Shown piece by piece: positions 7,352 through 15,163 of a stretch of 64,000 nt of DNA. Origin of the DNA: Burkholderiaceae bacterium (lineage in GTDB: Bacteria; Pseudomonadota; Gammaproteobacteria; Burkholderiales; Burkholderiaceae_B). The notes beneath the pieces were generated by a model. That model made no database searches and was not told the origin of the DNA. It saw nothing but the letters and a program-made list of their open reading frames with translations. Both the position numbers and the translations under genes were made by a program. Each line of letters starts with the position of its first letter. The stretch's first letter is position 1. The stretch lies in contig JANQYI010000011.1 in NCBI GenBank assembly GCA_030728985.1, positions 46,651-110,650 of the forward strand, written 5' to 3'.

Positions 7352-8595
7352 CCTCGGATGTGAAGCAGCAAGACCAGCAAACACGCCGTGCCCCCCTCGC
7401 AGGAATACGTGTTTTGGACCTGTCCAGAGTGTTGGCAGGTCCCTGGTGTACGCAAAATCTTGCGGACCTCGGTGCCGATGTCATCAAAGTCGAGCGTCCC
7501 AAGCTTGGCGATGACACTCGCGCTTGGGGTCCACCGTTTCTAAAAGATCAGGATGGCAACGACACCACCGAAGCCGCCTACTATCTCAGCACGAACCGCA
7601 ACAAACGTTCGATTGAAATCGATCTGGCTAGCACTGAAGGCATCAAGCTCGTGAAAGAGTTGGCGAAACACTGCGACATCCTGGTGGAAAACTTCAAGGT
7701 CGGCGGACTAAAACAATACGGCCTCGACTATGAAAGCATGAAGGACGAGTACCCTCGCCTGATTTATTGCTCGATTACCGGTTTTGGCCAGACCGGTCCG
7801 TATGCTGAGCGTCCTGGCTATGACTTCATGATTCAGGGCATGGGCGGACTGATGAGTATCACGGGTGAGCGCGACGATCTCCCCGGCGGCGGACCGCAAA
7901 AAGCGGGTGTCGCGGTGACAGACATCATTACAGGCATGTACGCATCTGTTGGCATTCTTGCCGCACTCCAAGAGCGCAATCACAGCGGCCTGGGGCAGCA
8001 TCTCGATATCGCACTACTCGACTGTCATATTTCAATGCTCGCCAATCAAAACCTGAACTACATGACGACAGGCCAGGCCCCTGTGCGCGCAGGCAACGCC
8101 CACCAAAACGTTGTGCCCTATCAAGTATTCAAAACCTCTGATGGTTTTATGATTGTGGCCGTCGGCAACGACTCTCAATATCGCTCCTTTTGTGGTGCCA
8201 TCGGCCTTTCCGAATATGCAACGGATCCAAAGTTCGTCACCAATCGACAGCGGATTATTCATCGCAGCGAACTGATTCCTGTGCTAGAAAAAATCATGGC
8301 CTCGGGTAAGCGCGATGAGTGGATCGCCAAACTGGAAGGGGTTGGCGTTCCTTGTGGTCCGATTCAAACGCTTGACCAAGTGTTTGATCACCCACAGGTC
8401 AAAGCCCGAGAAATCTGGAAAAATATTCCACATCCAACAGGTGGGACTTCACCCACCACGGCGAGTCCGATGAATTTCTCTGCGACGCCGGTCGAGTACA
8501 AGCGCGCGGCGCCTTTGCTGGGGGAGCATACGGATGAGATTTTGAAGGAATTGTTAGGAAATACCAGCAATTTAAAACACTCACTTAAAAATTAG
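7348..8595 (+). CDS. CaiB/BaiF family CoA-transferase
   Basis: A 415-residue class III CoA-transferase, a normal length. The ATG at 7348 overlaps the previous stop as ATGA; an upstream in-frame extension overlaps the hydratase gene and was not used. Features are RVLDLSRVLAGPWCTQ at 21-36, ADLGADVIKVERP at 39-51, NRNKRSIEIDL near 83-93, ITGFGQTGPYAERPGYD near 143-159, and AVTDIITGMYA, where Asp192 is the expected catalytic aspartate (equivalent to Asp169 of formyl-CoA transferase). It could activate the free acid using a CoA-ester donor from the pathway. This is the second family member in the locus, so two CoA-transfer steps or two substrates are likely. Confidence 0.9.
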   Translation: MTSDVKQQDQQTRRAPLAGIRVLDLSRVLAGPWCTQNLADLGADVIKVERPKLGDDTRAWGPPFLKDQDGNDTTEAAYYLSTNRNKRSIEIDLASTEGIKLVKELAKHCDILVENFKVGGLKQYGLDYESMKDEYPRLIYCSITGFGQTGPYAERPGYDFMIQGMGGLMSITGERDDLPGGGPQKAGVAVTDIITGMYASVGILAALQERNHSGLGQHLDIALLDCHISMLANQNLNYMTTGQAPVRAGNAHQNVVPYQVFKTSDGFMIVAVGNDSQYRSFCGAIGLSEYATDPKFVTNRQRIIHRSELIPVLEKIMASGKRDEWIAKLEGVGVPCGPIQTLDQVFDHPQVKAREIWKNIPHPTGGTSPTTASPMNFSATPVEYKRAAPLLGEHTDEILKELLGNTSNLKHSLKN

Positions 8596-8653
8596 AGTAA
8601 AAGTATTAAACAAAATTACAAATAAACTTTATCGATTAACCCGGAGACAAAAA

Positions 8654-9772
8654 ATGAAAAAACTTCTTGTAGGTATAACTTTATTGCATGCCGTACTCGC
8701 CACACCCGCCTTTGCCAAAGATTTTGTCATTGGTGCTGCTTTTCCTTTGAGCGGTGCCAACGCTGAATATGGCCAAGTATTTAGTTCCGCGGTTAATCTG
8801 GCAGTCGAACACATCAACGCGGATAAAAAATTATCAGGCAAACTTAGTGCGGTATACGAAGACAGTCAAGCATTGCCTGCCCAAGGTGTGATTGCCGCCA
8901 ATAAATTGATCAACGTGAATAAAGTTCCATTTGTCTTATCCGCTTTCACAGGCGTTTCAAAAGCAATTGCTCCGATCGGCGCACGCACCAAGACCGTCAT
9001 GGTCAATGGTGGTGGCGTTGGACCAGACCTTGCCATGCTAGGCGATTACTTCTGGAACACCATTCCACTGGCGAACTTTGAAGTGACCGCAATGGCGCCT
9101 TACCTAGTCAAAGAAAAGGGCTACAAGCGTATTGCGCTGATTTATGTTGATGATCCACTTGGCCAAGCCATACTCAAGGATCTCACCAAAGAGGTTAAAG
9201 CAGCGGGTGGCGATGTCGTCGGATCATTTTCTATCCCAACGACCGCTCAGCAATTTTCGGGAGTTGCAGCAAGAGTACGTGACACCAAACCAGATGCGGT
9301 TTACATCGCTACCTACGGTAATCAACAGGTTCAACTGGTAAAGCAGCTCCGTGATAACGGCGTGAGCCAACCTTTGGCAAGTTACTCGGCCATGTCCTTA
9401 CCATCGATCCTGAAGCTTCCTGAAGCCAAAGGCCTAGTCTATACCAGCCAGCAAGTCACATTGGACAAGAATGATCCTTTAACCAAGCGCGTTGAGGAAG
9501 ACTATAAAAAGAAATACAGTAAAGAACCAAATATGTACGTACTCAATTATTACAACGCTGTATTGACGTTTGCCGATCTAGCCGCTGCGCTCGAAAAAGC
9601 TGGAAAACCAGTCACGGGTGAAAATCTGCTAGCGCAACGTAAGGCCACAAAAACGTTCCAATTCGTTGGAGCAAAAGTCTCTTTCGCTGCTGATGGCACT
9701 GTTAAATCACCCATCCAGATCAACGAGATCGTGGGTGATGGCACTAGTAAATTGATTGCCGCAGGCAAATAA
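8654..9772 (+). CDS. branched-chain-type ABC transporter substrate-binding protein
   Basis: A 372-residue periplasmic binding protein of the LivK/type I fold. It has a signal peptide (MKKLLVGITLLHAVLATPAFA, about 21 residues, Ala-x-Ala cleavage before KDFVIG). FPLSGANAEYGQVFSSAVNLA near 32-51 is the canonical first-lobe motif. The ATG follows GGAGAC closely. It precedes permease, permease, ATPase, ATPase and a CoA ligase, so it probably captures the acid that the locus degrades rather than leucine. A hairpin with a T tract lies directly after it (9789-9821) and may raise its expression relative to the membrane genes. Confidence 0.92.
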   Translation: MKKLLVGITLLHAVLATPAFAKDFVIGAAFPLSGANAEYGQVFSSAVNLAVEHINADKKLSGKLSAVYEDSQALPAQGVIAANKLINVNKVPFVLSAFTGVSKAIAPIGARTKTVMVNGGGVGPDLAMLGDYFWNTIPLANFEVTAMAPYLVKEKGYKRIALIYVDDPLGQAILKDLTKEVKAAGGDVVGSFSIPTTAQQFSGVAARVRDTKPDAVYIATYGNQQVQLVKQLRDNGVSQPLASYSAMSLPSILKLPEAKGLVYTSQQVTLDKNDPLTKRVEEDYKKKYSKEPNMYVLNYYNAVLTFADLAAALEKAGKPVTGENLLAQRKATKTFQFVGAKVSFAADGTVKSPIQINEIVGDGTSKLIAAGK

Positions 9773-9788
9773 TCAATCGAGGTCATCA

Positions 9789-9821
9789 ACGCGTGGGAAA
9801 CTCCCCCCACGCGTCCTTTTT
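9789..9821 (+). terminator. intra-operon hairpin with T tract after the binding-protein gene
   Basis: A perfect 9-bp stem, ACGCGTGGG (9789-9797) with CCCACGCGT (9806-9814), has an 8-base loop and is followed by CCTTTTT. This is the form of an intrinsic terminator. Its place between the binding-protein gene and the permease genes suggests partial termination or 3'-end protection of the upstream transcript, giving excess binding protein. Confidence 0.75.
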
Positions 9822-9843
9822 GCCTAAATAGGAAAACTGCGTC

Positions 9844-10716
9844 ATGCTGTTTGTTCAATTGCTCGCCAATGGGCTGCAAACGGGCGCACTTTATGCACTC
9901 ATTGCGGCTGGGTTCTCGCTCATCTTCGGCATGACTCGCGTATTTCATGCCGCGCACGGTGCGACATTTACGATCGCAGGTTTTATTTTTTATGAATTTT
10001 ACGCAGTGCTCGATTGGGCGTGGCCACTCGCAGCACTGGCCTCCGCCGCTGCGGCGGGCTTGTTTGGCGTATTGTTGGACCGATACGTCTACGCAGTGAT
10101 CCAACGTCACGAGGGCTCATTTTTTACAGTGTTTGTCGCCTCTTTTGGCGCGGCAATCGTTGTGCAAAACGTCATCTCCATCGTTTTCGGACGAGGCATG
10201 GTGACTGTCAGTACACCACTAAGCAAGAGCCTTGAAATCGTTCCAGGTCTATTTATCGCGCCGATCGCGATTGCTGTATTTGCTTGCGCTATCGTCTCGT
10301 TCGCACTTTTGCAATGGTTACTCACTCGTACCAATCTTGGTATTGCTCTGCGTGCTCTAGGTGAAAATCCTGCGCTCATCGAAGTTTACGGCCTGACACC
10401 GAGACGTCTCTCTCAGTATGTATTTCTGATTGGCTCCATTCTTGTAGTACCTGCGGCCATTTTAACTGCTGCGACTTCTGGCCTAAACCCTGCAATGGGG
10501 CATCACATCATGCTGATTAGTATCGCCGCGACAATCGTTGGCGGAGTCGGCAGCCTAAGAGGCGCAGCCGTCGCAGGCTTGTTACTCGGCCTCGCCGAAA
10601 ACCTTTGTTTGGCTTTCATCGATCCGCAGTGGAGTGAAGCGGTCACTTTTGTGATTTTGTTCCTGTTCATCCTGTTCCGCCCCGGTGGCGTATACGGTCG
10701 AGCTACGGTTTCTTGA
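9844..10716 (+). CDS. branched-chain-type ABC transporter permease, LivH-like
   Basis: A 290-residue integral inner-membrane protein with about eight hydrophobic segments. It starts MLFVQLLANGLQTGALYALI and continues AAGFSLIFGMTRVFHAAHGA, the typical LivH opening. The conserved cytoplasmic loop that contacts the ATPases is GIALRALGENPALIEVYGL near 164-182. GGVGSLRGAAVAGLLLGLAE near 235-254 matches the family end region. It follows the terminator-like hairpin and has GGAAAA upstream. It forms the transmembrane channel with the next gene product. Confidence 0.92.
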   Translation: MLFVQLLANGLQTGALYALIAAGFSLIFGMTRVFHAAHGATFTIAGFIFYEFYAVLDWAWPLAALASAAAAGLFGVLLDRYVYAVIQRHEGSFFTVFVASFGAAIVVQNVISIVFGRGMVTVSTPLSKSLEIVPGLFIAPIAIAVFACAIVSFALLQWLLTRTNLGIALRALGENPALIEVYGLTPRRLSQYVFLIGSILVVPAAILTAATSGLNPAMGHHIMLISIAATIVGGVGSLRGAAVAGLLLGLAENLCLAFIDPQWSEAVTFVILFLFILFRPGGVYGRATVS

Positions 10717-10729
10717 GGAAAAACACAAT

Positions 10730-11614
10730 ATGATTGCCTACTTACAAAATATCGCTGTTCTTTTTTGCATCTACGGCGTCCTCGCGTTGACATTGAATTT
10801 CATTATGGGCTACGCGGGGATTTTCTCACTGGCACATGCGATCTTCTTTGGGGTCGGTGCGTATGCGACAGCTTACATCGCACTGAACTTTAGCGACTCA
10901 CTCTTGCTATGCCTGCTAGCATCGGCATTGATTTCCGCCGTGCTCTCCATGGCACTTGCTCTTCCAGCCTTACGCGTAAGAGGCGAGTATTTCGTTGCGG
11001 CCTCTCTAGGTCTGCAAGTGATTGGTGTGACCATTTTCTCGGAGTGGAAATCCGTCACTGGCGGACTCGGCGGAATGATTGGCATCCCGAGACCCCGGCT
11101 TTTCAGTTACGTCTTCAATGACGACACCGCTTTTCTTGTGCTCGCCTTGGTGGTGCTGCTAATGGTGCTTGGCATCACAGCACTCCTGGTACGAGGCAGT
11201 TTCGGTCGCAGCCTGATGGCGATACGCGACAGTGAGTCAGCCGCTCAAACCTATGGTAAGTATGTCAACGCGGTGAAGACCTTATCTGTGGCTGTTTCGT
11301 CCGGCCTTGCCGGAGTAGCGGGTTCTCTCTATGCCTTTTACATGAGTTTTATCAACCCAGAGAGTTTTATGTTGGAGATGTCGATATTGTTGATGGCTAT
11401 GGTCATTATTGGCGGGACTGGAACGTTATTTGGTCCAATCGTTGGCGCTGCCTTACTCATGTCCTTGCCTGCGGCCCTGACTTACCTGCCCTTCCTGCCT
11501 CCTTCAGAGCTGGGCACGATCCAGCAGATTATTTATGGTCTGGCAATGGTGCTGTTGATGATGTTTAGACCAGGCGGTCTAGTCGGCGGACGCACAAAAG
11601 GAAAAGCAGCATGA
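10730..11614 (+). CDS. branched-chain-type ABC transporter permease, LivM-like
   Basis: A 294-residue membrane permease. The ATG at 10730 (MIAYLQNIAVLF) is preceded by GAGGAA. A start at 10685 would extend into the LivH gene and lacks such a site. The family segment FIMGYAGIFSLAHAIFFGVG near 25-44 is present, as are the coupling-helix segment GRSLMAIRDSESAAQTYG near 164-181 and GGTGTLFGPIVGAALL near 232-247. The stop overlaps the next start by 4 bases. Works with the LivH-like subunit. Confidence 0.92.
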   Translation: MIAYLQNIAVLFCIYGVLALTLNFIMGYAGIFSLAHAIFFGVGAYATAYIALNFSDSLLLCLLASALISAVLSMALALPALRVRGEYFVAASLGLQVIGVTIFSEWKSVTGGLGGMIGIPRPRLFSYVFNDDTAFLVLALVVLLMVLGITALLVRGSFGRSLMAIRDSESAAQTYGKYVNAVKTLSVAVSSGLAGVAGSLYAFYMSFINPESFMLEMSILLMAMVIIGGTGTLFGPIVGAALLMSLPAALTYLPFLPPSELGTIQQIIYGLAMVLLMMFRPGGLVGGRTKGKAA

Positions 11615-12378
11615 CAACAGCAACTGCTCCTCTCGAAGCCGCACCGCAAGAAATCTTGCTTGAAATCCGCAACGTCAATAAAAACTTTGGTGGACTTCAG
11701 GCGATTGCGGACGTGACGATGAATTTACCCGCAGGTGTTATCACCACACTGGTGGGACCGAACGGTGCGGGTAAGACCACGTTGTTTAACCTCATTACCG
11801 GACACTTAGTTCCGTCCAGTGGAACAGTGCATTGGCTTGGCAAGCCCCTCAAAGGCATCGAACCTTGGCGCATTGCCCGCATGGGTATCGCTCGGACTTT
11901 TCAGGATTTGCGCCTCTTTAACCAAATGACGGTAGAAGAAAACATCATGACGGTGATGGAACGAAGCAGTTGGCTTTGGCAAGGCGGAAAAGCGGCAGCC
12001 GAACAACGTGTCACCGAAATTCTTGAAGAAACACAACTCAGCGATAAACGTCACGAGCGTGCCGTAGATCTCGCGTATGCGGAGCGTAAGTTTCTCAGTC
12101 TAGCTCGTATCATGGCGAGCAAAGCCAAACTATGGTTGCTCGACGAGCCAGCTTCAGGTCTCGATCCACGCTCGTTTGAACGGTTCGTGTCCCTATTGCG
12201 TGGCTATGCCAAACGCGGCATCACGATTTGTATCATTGAGCATAATCTTGATATCGTGATCCAACTTTCTGACCGTGTTGCCTTTCTGGATCAAGGTAAA
12301 CTTTTGGCGCAAGGTAGCTCTCAAGATATCTTGAAGGATCCGCATCTCGCGGCCATTTATTTTGGAGACCGCGCATGA
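11611..12378 (+). CDS. branched-chain-type ABC transporter ATPase, LivG-like
   Basis: A 255-residue cytoplasmic nucleotide-binding subunit. Walker A is GPNGAGKTT near 50-58, the Q-loop is FQDLRLF, Walker B is LWLLDEPASGLD, and the switch His lies in IIEHNLD. The signature motif is odd. LivG proteins usually read LAYGDQRR, whereas this one reads LAYAERKF, replacing the conserved Gly with Ala. It is the larger ATPase of the pair, as LivG normally is, and overlaps both neighbours by 4 bases. Confidence 0.92.
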   Translation: MTTATAPLEAAPQEILLEIRNVNKNFGGLQAIADVTMNLPAGVITTLVGPNGAGKTTLFNLITGHLVPSSGTVHWLGKPLKGIEPWRIARMGIARTFQDLRLFNQMTVEENIMTVMERSSWLWQGGKAAAEQRVTEILEETQLSDKRHERAVDLAYAERKFLSLARIMASKAKLWLLDEPASGLDPRSFERFVSLLRGYAKRGITICIIEHNLDIVIQLSDRVAFLDQGKLLAQGSSQDILKDPHLAAIYFGDRA

Positions 12379-13091
12379 GTCAGGGTCCTTTTCTCGAAGC
12401 AAAACATCTCCGCGTTGGCTATGGCGGGCGTCCTGTCCTAGAAGACTTCAATGTCAGCTTGCAATATGACGAGGTCTTGTGTCTGATCGGTCACAATGGC
12501 GCAGGTAAATCCACACTCCTGAAGGCTTTATTTGGGCTGGTTCCACTAGAGCAAGGCTCCGTCACGCTAGAAGGCAAAGCCGTCACGAAACCCGATCCAC
12601 GCGAGCTAAGCGCCTCAGGAATCGCGCTCGTTCCTGAAGGGCGTGGCGTTTTCCCTGGACTCACTGTCGCCGAAATTATGAAACTCGGTTTTTGGGCCCA
12701 CAACATCCCGGCAGGAGAGCAAGCCGCTCGGATTGAATGGGTAATGGGTGTGCTACCCATGATCAAGCGTTTTTATACGCAGCGCGCAGGAACTCTCTCG
12801 GGCGGGCAGCAGCAAATGGTTTCGCTGGGTCGCGCACTGTTAAGCCAACCTCGTTGTTTACTGCTTGATGAGCCCTCAATTGGCTTGGCACCAAAACTTT
12901 TTCAGGACTTGGCGGGTCCACTCCGCGCACTCCAACAAGAACGCAAAATGTCGATCCTGATCGTCGAGCAAAATGTTCGTGAAGCACTCAAAATATCAGA
13001 TCGCGTTATCGTGATGAAATCCGGTCAGATCATCCGCGAGGGTTCACCAGAGGCGTTTAGCGACAACACCGAGTTGATGGAATTATATTGA
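12375..13091 (+). CDS. branched-chain-type ABC transporter ATPase, LivF-like
   Basis: A 238-residue ATPase with Walker A GHNGAGKST near 37-45, an intact signature LSGGQQQMVSLGRAL near 136-150, Walker B CLLLDEPSIGL, and the switch His replaced by Gln in IVEQNVREAL, which is normal for LivF. The length is typical. It pairs with the LivG-like ATPase to drive the LivHM channel. The acyl-CoA synthetase gene begins one base after its stop, linking uptake directly to CoA activation. Confidence 0.93.
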   Translation: MSQGPFLEAKHLRVGYGGRPVLEDFNVSLQYDEVLCLIGHNGAGKSTLLKALFGLVPLEQGSVTLEGKAVTKPDPRELSASGIALVPEGRGVFPGLTVAEIMKLGFWAHNIPAGEQAARIEWVMGVLPMIKRFYTQRAGTLSGGQQQMVSLGRALLSQPRCLLLDEPSIGLAPKLFQDLAGPLRALQQERKMSILIVEQNVREALKISDRVIVMKSGQIIREGSPEAFSDNTELMELY

Positions 13092-13092
13092 C

Positions 13093-14745
13093 ATGTCGCA
13101 TCCGGGTACGCTTTGCTTGATCTATCAGGACCACTTAGCGCGCACACCGGACGCAGCCATGCTCATCCAAGAAAGTCACCCAGTGACCTATAAACAGTTT
13201 GACCAGAACGTTCAAACGACAGCAGCATGGCTACATAGACAAGGCATTCGATCTGGCGATCATGTCGCAGTTTGGCTCGTAAATCGAACCGAATGGCTTG
13301 TGCTACTTTTTTCATTAGCTAGAATTGGTGCGACACTTGTTGCGGTCAACACTAAATATCGCGCGCATGAGTTGCAATATATTTTGAGTCACTCGCAGGC
13401 GACGACACTGATCTTGCAACTCAATTTTAAAAAGATTGATTTCGCCGCAATCATCAAAGAGGTTGACCCCCAGTCCCTCAAGCATCTTCAGCGCGTGATT
13501 ATGTTGGATGCTGATAGCTCGACACCCATAAATTTGCTTGACAGACCCGTGATTACTTTTGACGCAATGACCGATGATGTAACAACAAACGCATCAGGCT
13601 CATCTCTAGATTTCGGTGCTTACGCCGAGTCCGAGACGCTCGCAGATCAAAATATCGCGTTTTTTACGACCTCAGGTACTACCAAAGGTCCCAAGCTCGT
13701 CATGCACACACAACGTACACTCAGCGAGCACGCCAATCATGTAGCTTTTGGGTATGGATTCGGTGAGGCAAACGACAAGATACTTGCAGCACTCCCGCTA
13801 TGCGGCGTCTTCGGTTTGAATAGTGTGCTGGGTGCGATTGCTGCTGGTATGCCGGTCGTGCTGATGGATTTCTTTGAGGGGAATACCGCTGCGGCACTGA
13901 TCAATAGTGAGAAGATTACCCATGTCTTTGGTAGCGATGAGATGTTGCGTCGCTTGACCGAACAACAGATTCCAACTCCCTTTCCTTCCTTAAAGACGTT
14001 TGGCTTTGCCGCTTTTAGTCCACGTTTCATTGACTTGGCAAAAGCTCTCATCCCGCGCGGTATCCCGATGCGTGGTTTGTACGGATCGAGCGAAGTCATG
14101 GCTCTTTTCTCACTGCAACACGCAGACATGCTCATTGAAGAACGCGCGCTCGGTGGCGGATACCCCGCAGCTGGCGCACTCGCTCAAGTACGCGCCCGCG
14201 ACCCAGATTCGGGAGAGCTTTGCTCAATTGGTGTTTCAGGCGAACTGGAAATCCACTCGCCGACTTTATTCAAAGGCTATTTCAACAACCCACAAGCAAC
14301 CCTAGATGCCTTTACAGAGGATGGCTTTTTTAAAACAGGCGACCTCGGTTATATCAGAGCAGATGGCAGCTTTGTCTATCAGTCACGAATGGGCGACACC
14401 ATGCGACTTGGCGGCTTTCTCGTCGATCCGACAGAGATTGAACAGGTGCTCGCTGAGCAATCTGAAATCAAAAGCGCTCAAGTGGTCGGCATTGAAATCA
14501 AGGGTCAACTCAGGCCTGTCGCTTTTGTGATCGCCTCAGAGTCATACAGTGTCCATACGAACAGCGAAATAAGCGATCCCAACGTCATTCTGAACAGAAT
14601 CTCCAAACAACTCGCCGCCTTCAAAGTCCCCACTCATCTCTGGTTTATCGACGCCTTTCCCGCCACAGCAAGCGCCAATGGCGACAAGTTCCAGCGCGTC
14701 AAACTAAGAGAAATGGCCCAGCAGAGAATAAATACAAAACAGTAG
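13093..14745 (+). CDS. AMP-dependent acyl-CoA synthetase/ligase
   Basis: A 550-residue ANL-superfamily ligase that adenylates a carboxylate and transfers it to CoA. The P-loop-like motif is TTSGTTKGPKLV near 194-205, A5 is GLYGSSEVM near 335-343, the aspartate motif is FFKTGDLGYI near 414-423, and the hinge/A8 region is MGDTMRLGGFLVDPTEIEQV. The C-terminal catalytic Lys is probably in NGDKFQRVKLRE, with one extra residue compared with the usual GKIQR pattern. It is the last gene of the plus operon, just after the ABC importer. It probably activates the imported acid. Substrate chain type cannot be told. Confidence 0.9.
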   Translation: MSHPGTLCLIYQDHLARTPDAAMLIQESHPVTYKQFDQNVQTTAAWLHRQGIRSGDHVAVWLVNRTEWLVLLFSLARIGATLVAVNTKYRAHELQYILSHSQATTLILQLNFKKIDFAAIIKEVDPQSLKHLQRVIMLDADSSTPINLLDRPVITFDAMTDDVTTNASGSSLDFGAYAESETLADQNIAFFTTSGTTKGPKLVMHTQRTLSEHANHVAFGYGFGEANDKILAALPLCGVFGLNSVLGAIAAGMPVVLMDFFEGNTAAALINSEKITHVFGSDEMLRRLTEQQIPTPFPSLKTFGFAAFSPRFIDLAKALIPRGIPMRGLYGSSEVMALFSLQHADMLIEERALGGGYPAAGALAQVRARDPDSGELCSIGVSGELEIHSPTLFKGYFNNPQATLDAFTEDGFFKTGDLGYIRADGSFVYQSRMGDTMRLGGFLVDPTEIEQVLAEQSEIKSAQVVGIEIKGQLRPVAFVIASESYSVHTNSEISDPNVILNRISKQLAAFKVPTHLWFIDAFPATASANGDKFQRVKLREMAQQRINTKQ

Positions 14746-14746
14746 C

Positions 14747-14916
14747 GGTGATATGGCGCAATAGCCTGATTGTCTCGGCCTGCTTCGCAGGCTTCCCTTG
14801 CGCTTCTTGATTTGACGGCGTCGCCCCAACTCGCTTCGCTCAAACAGGGGGACGACTTTCTCCGTCAAATCTTCGAAACTCTCAGCTCGTCAGACAGTCC
14901 ATTGCCCCATATCACC
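14747..14916. repeat. palindromic element, copy 1 (conserved core, 16-bp outer stem)
   Basis: This segment begins one base after the ligase stop. The outer arms GGTGATATGGCGCAAT (14747-14762) and 14901-14916 are complementary at 15 of 16 positions. Inside are a small perfect hairpin GCCTGC-TTC-GCAGGC (14778-14792) and a second stem, GATTTGACGG (14809-14818) with CCGTCAAATC (14862-14871). That stem continues into a GTCGCCCC/GGGGACGAC-like helix and closes a loop containing ACTCGCTTCGCT. The core is shared, in opposite orientation, with the element at 14958-15142. No coding frame with family resemblance was seen. Confidence 0.8.
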
Positions 14917-14957
14917 TCTCAAACAGTAAGATGAGCGACCGCATTCTTGAGCACAGA

Positions 14958-15142
14958 CGCGCAGCGCCCTAGGGCTTAATACGCTGTCTGTCGAGCCGAA
15001 GCCCTGCAGCGATGACGGAAAAAGACGACCCCCTGTCTGAGCGAAGCGAGTTTGGGGTCGTCTCCGTCAACGCAAGGGGTCTGAGGGTAGCCTGCGAAGC
15101 AGGCCGAGAAAGCCAGCGTATTAAGCCCTAGGGCGCTGCGCG
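14958..15142. repeat. palindromic element, copy 2 (same core inverted, 29-bp outer stem)
   Basis: The outer arms 14958-14986 and 15114-15142 are perfect 29-base inverted repeats. Internally TGACGGA (15013-15019) pairs with TCCGTCA (15063-15069), and GACGACCCC (15024-15032) with GGGGTCGTC (15054-15062). Segment 15089-15109 is the exact reverse complement of 14773-14793, and 15029-15052 matches 14828-14851 inverted at 23 of 24 positions. The outer arms do not match those of copy 1. The element ends 21 bp before the fumarase stop on the other strand. It may act as a two-way terminator for the convergent genes, or be a MITE-like or structured RNA element. Confidence 0.85.
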
Positions 15143-15163
15143 GCTTTCACCTATAAAAAGTCA

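Noticed and set aside
14746..15163. Possible retron, CRISPR leader or attachment site at the palindromic elements
   Set aside because: No reverse transcriptase, cas or integrase gene is nearby and there are no regularly spaced direct repeats; the inverted elements are reported only as structured repeats.
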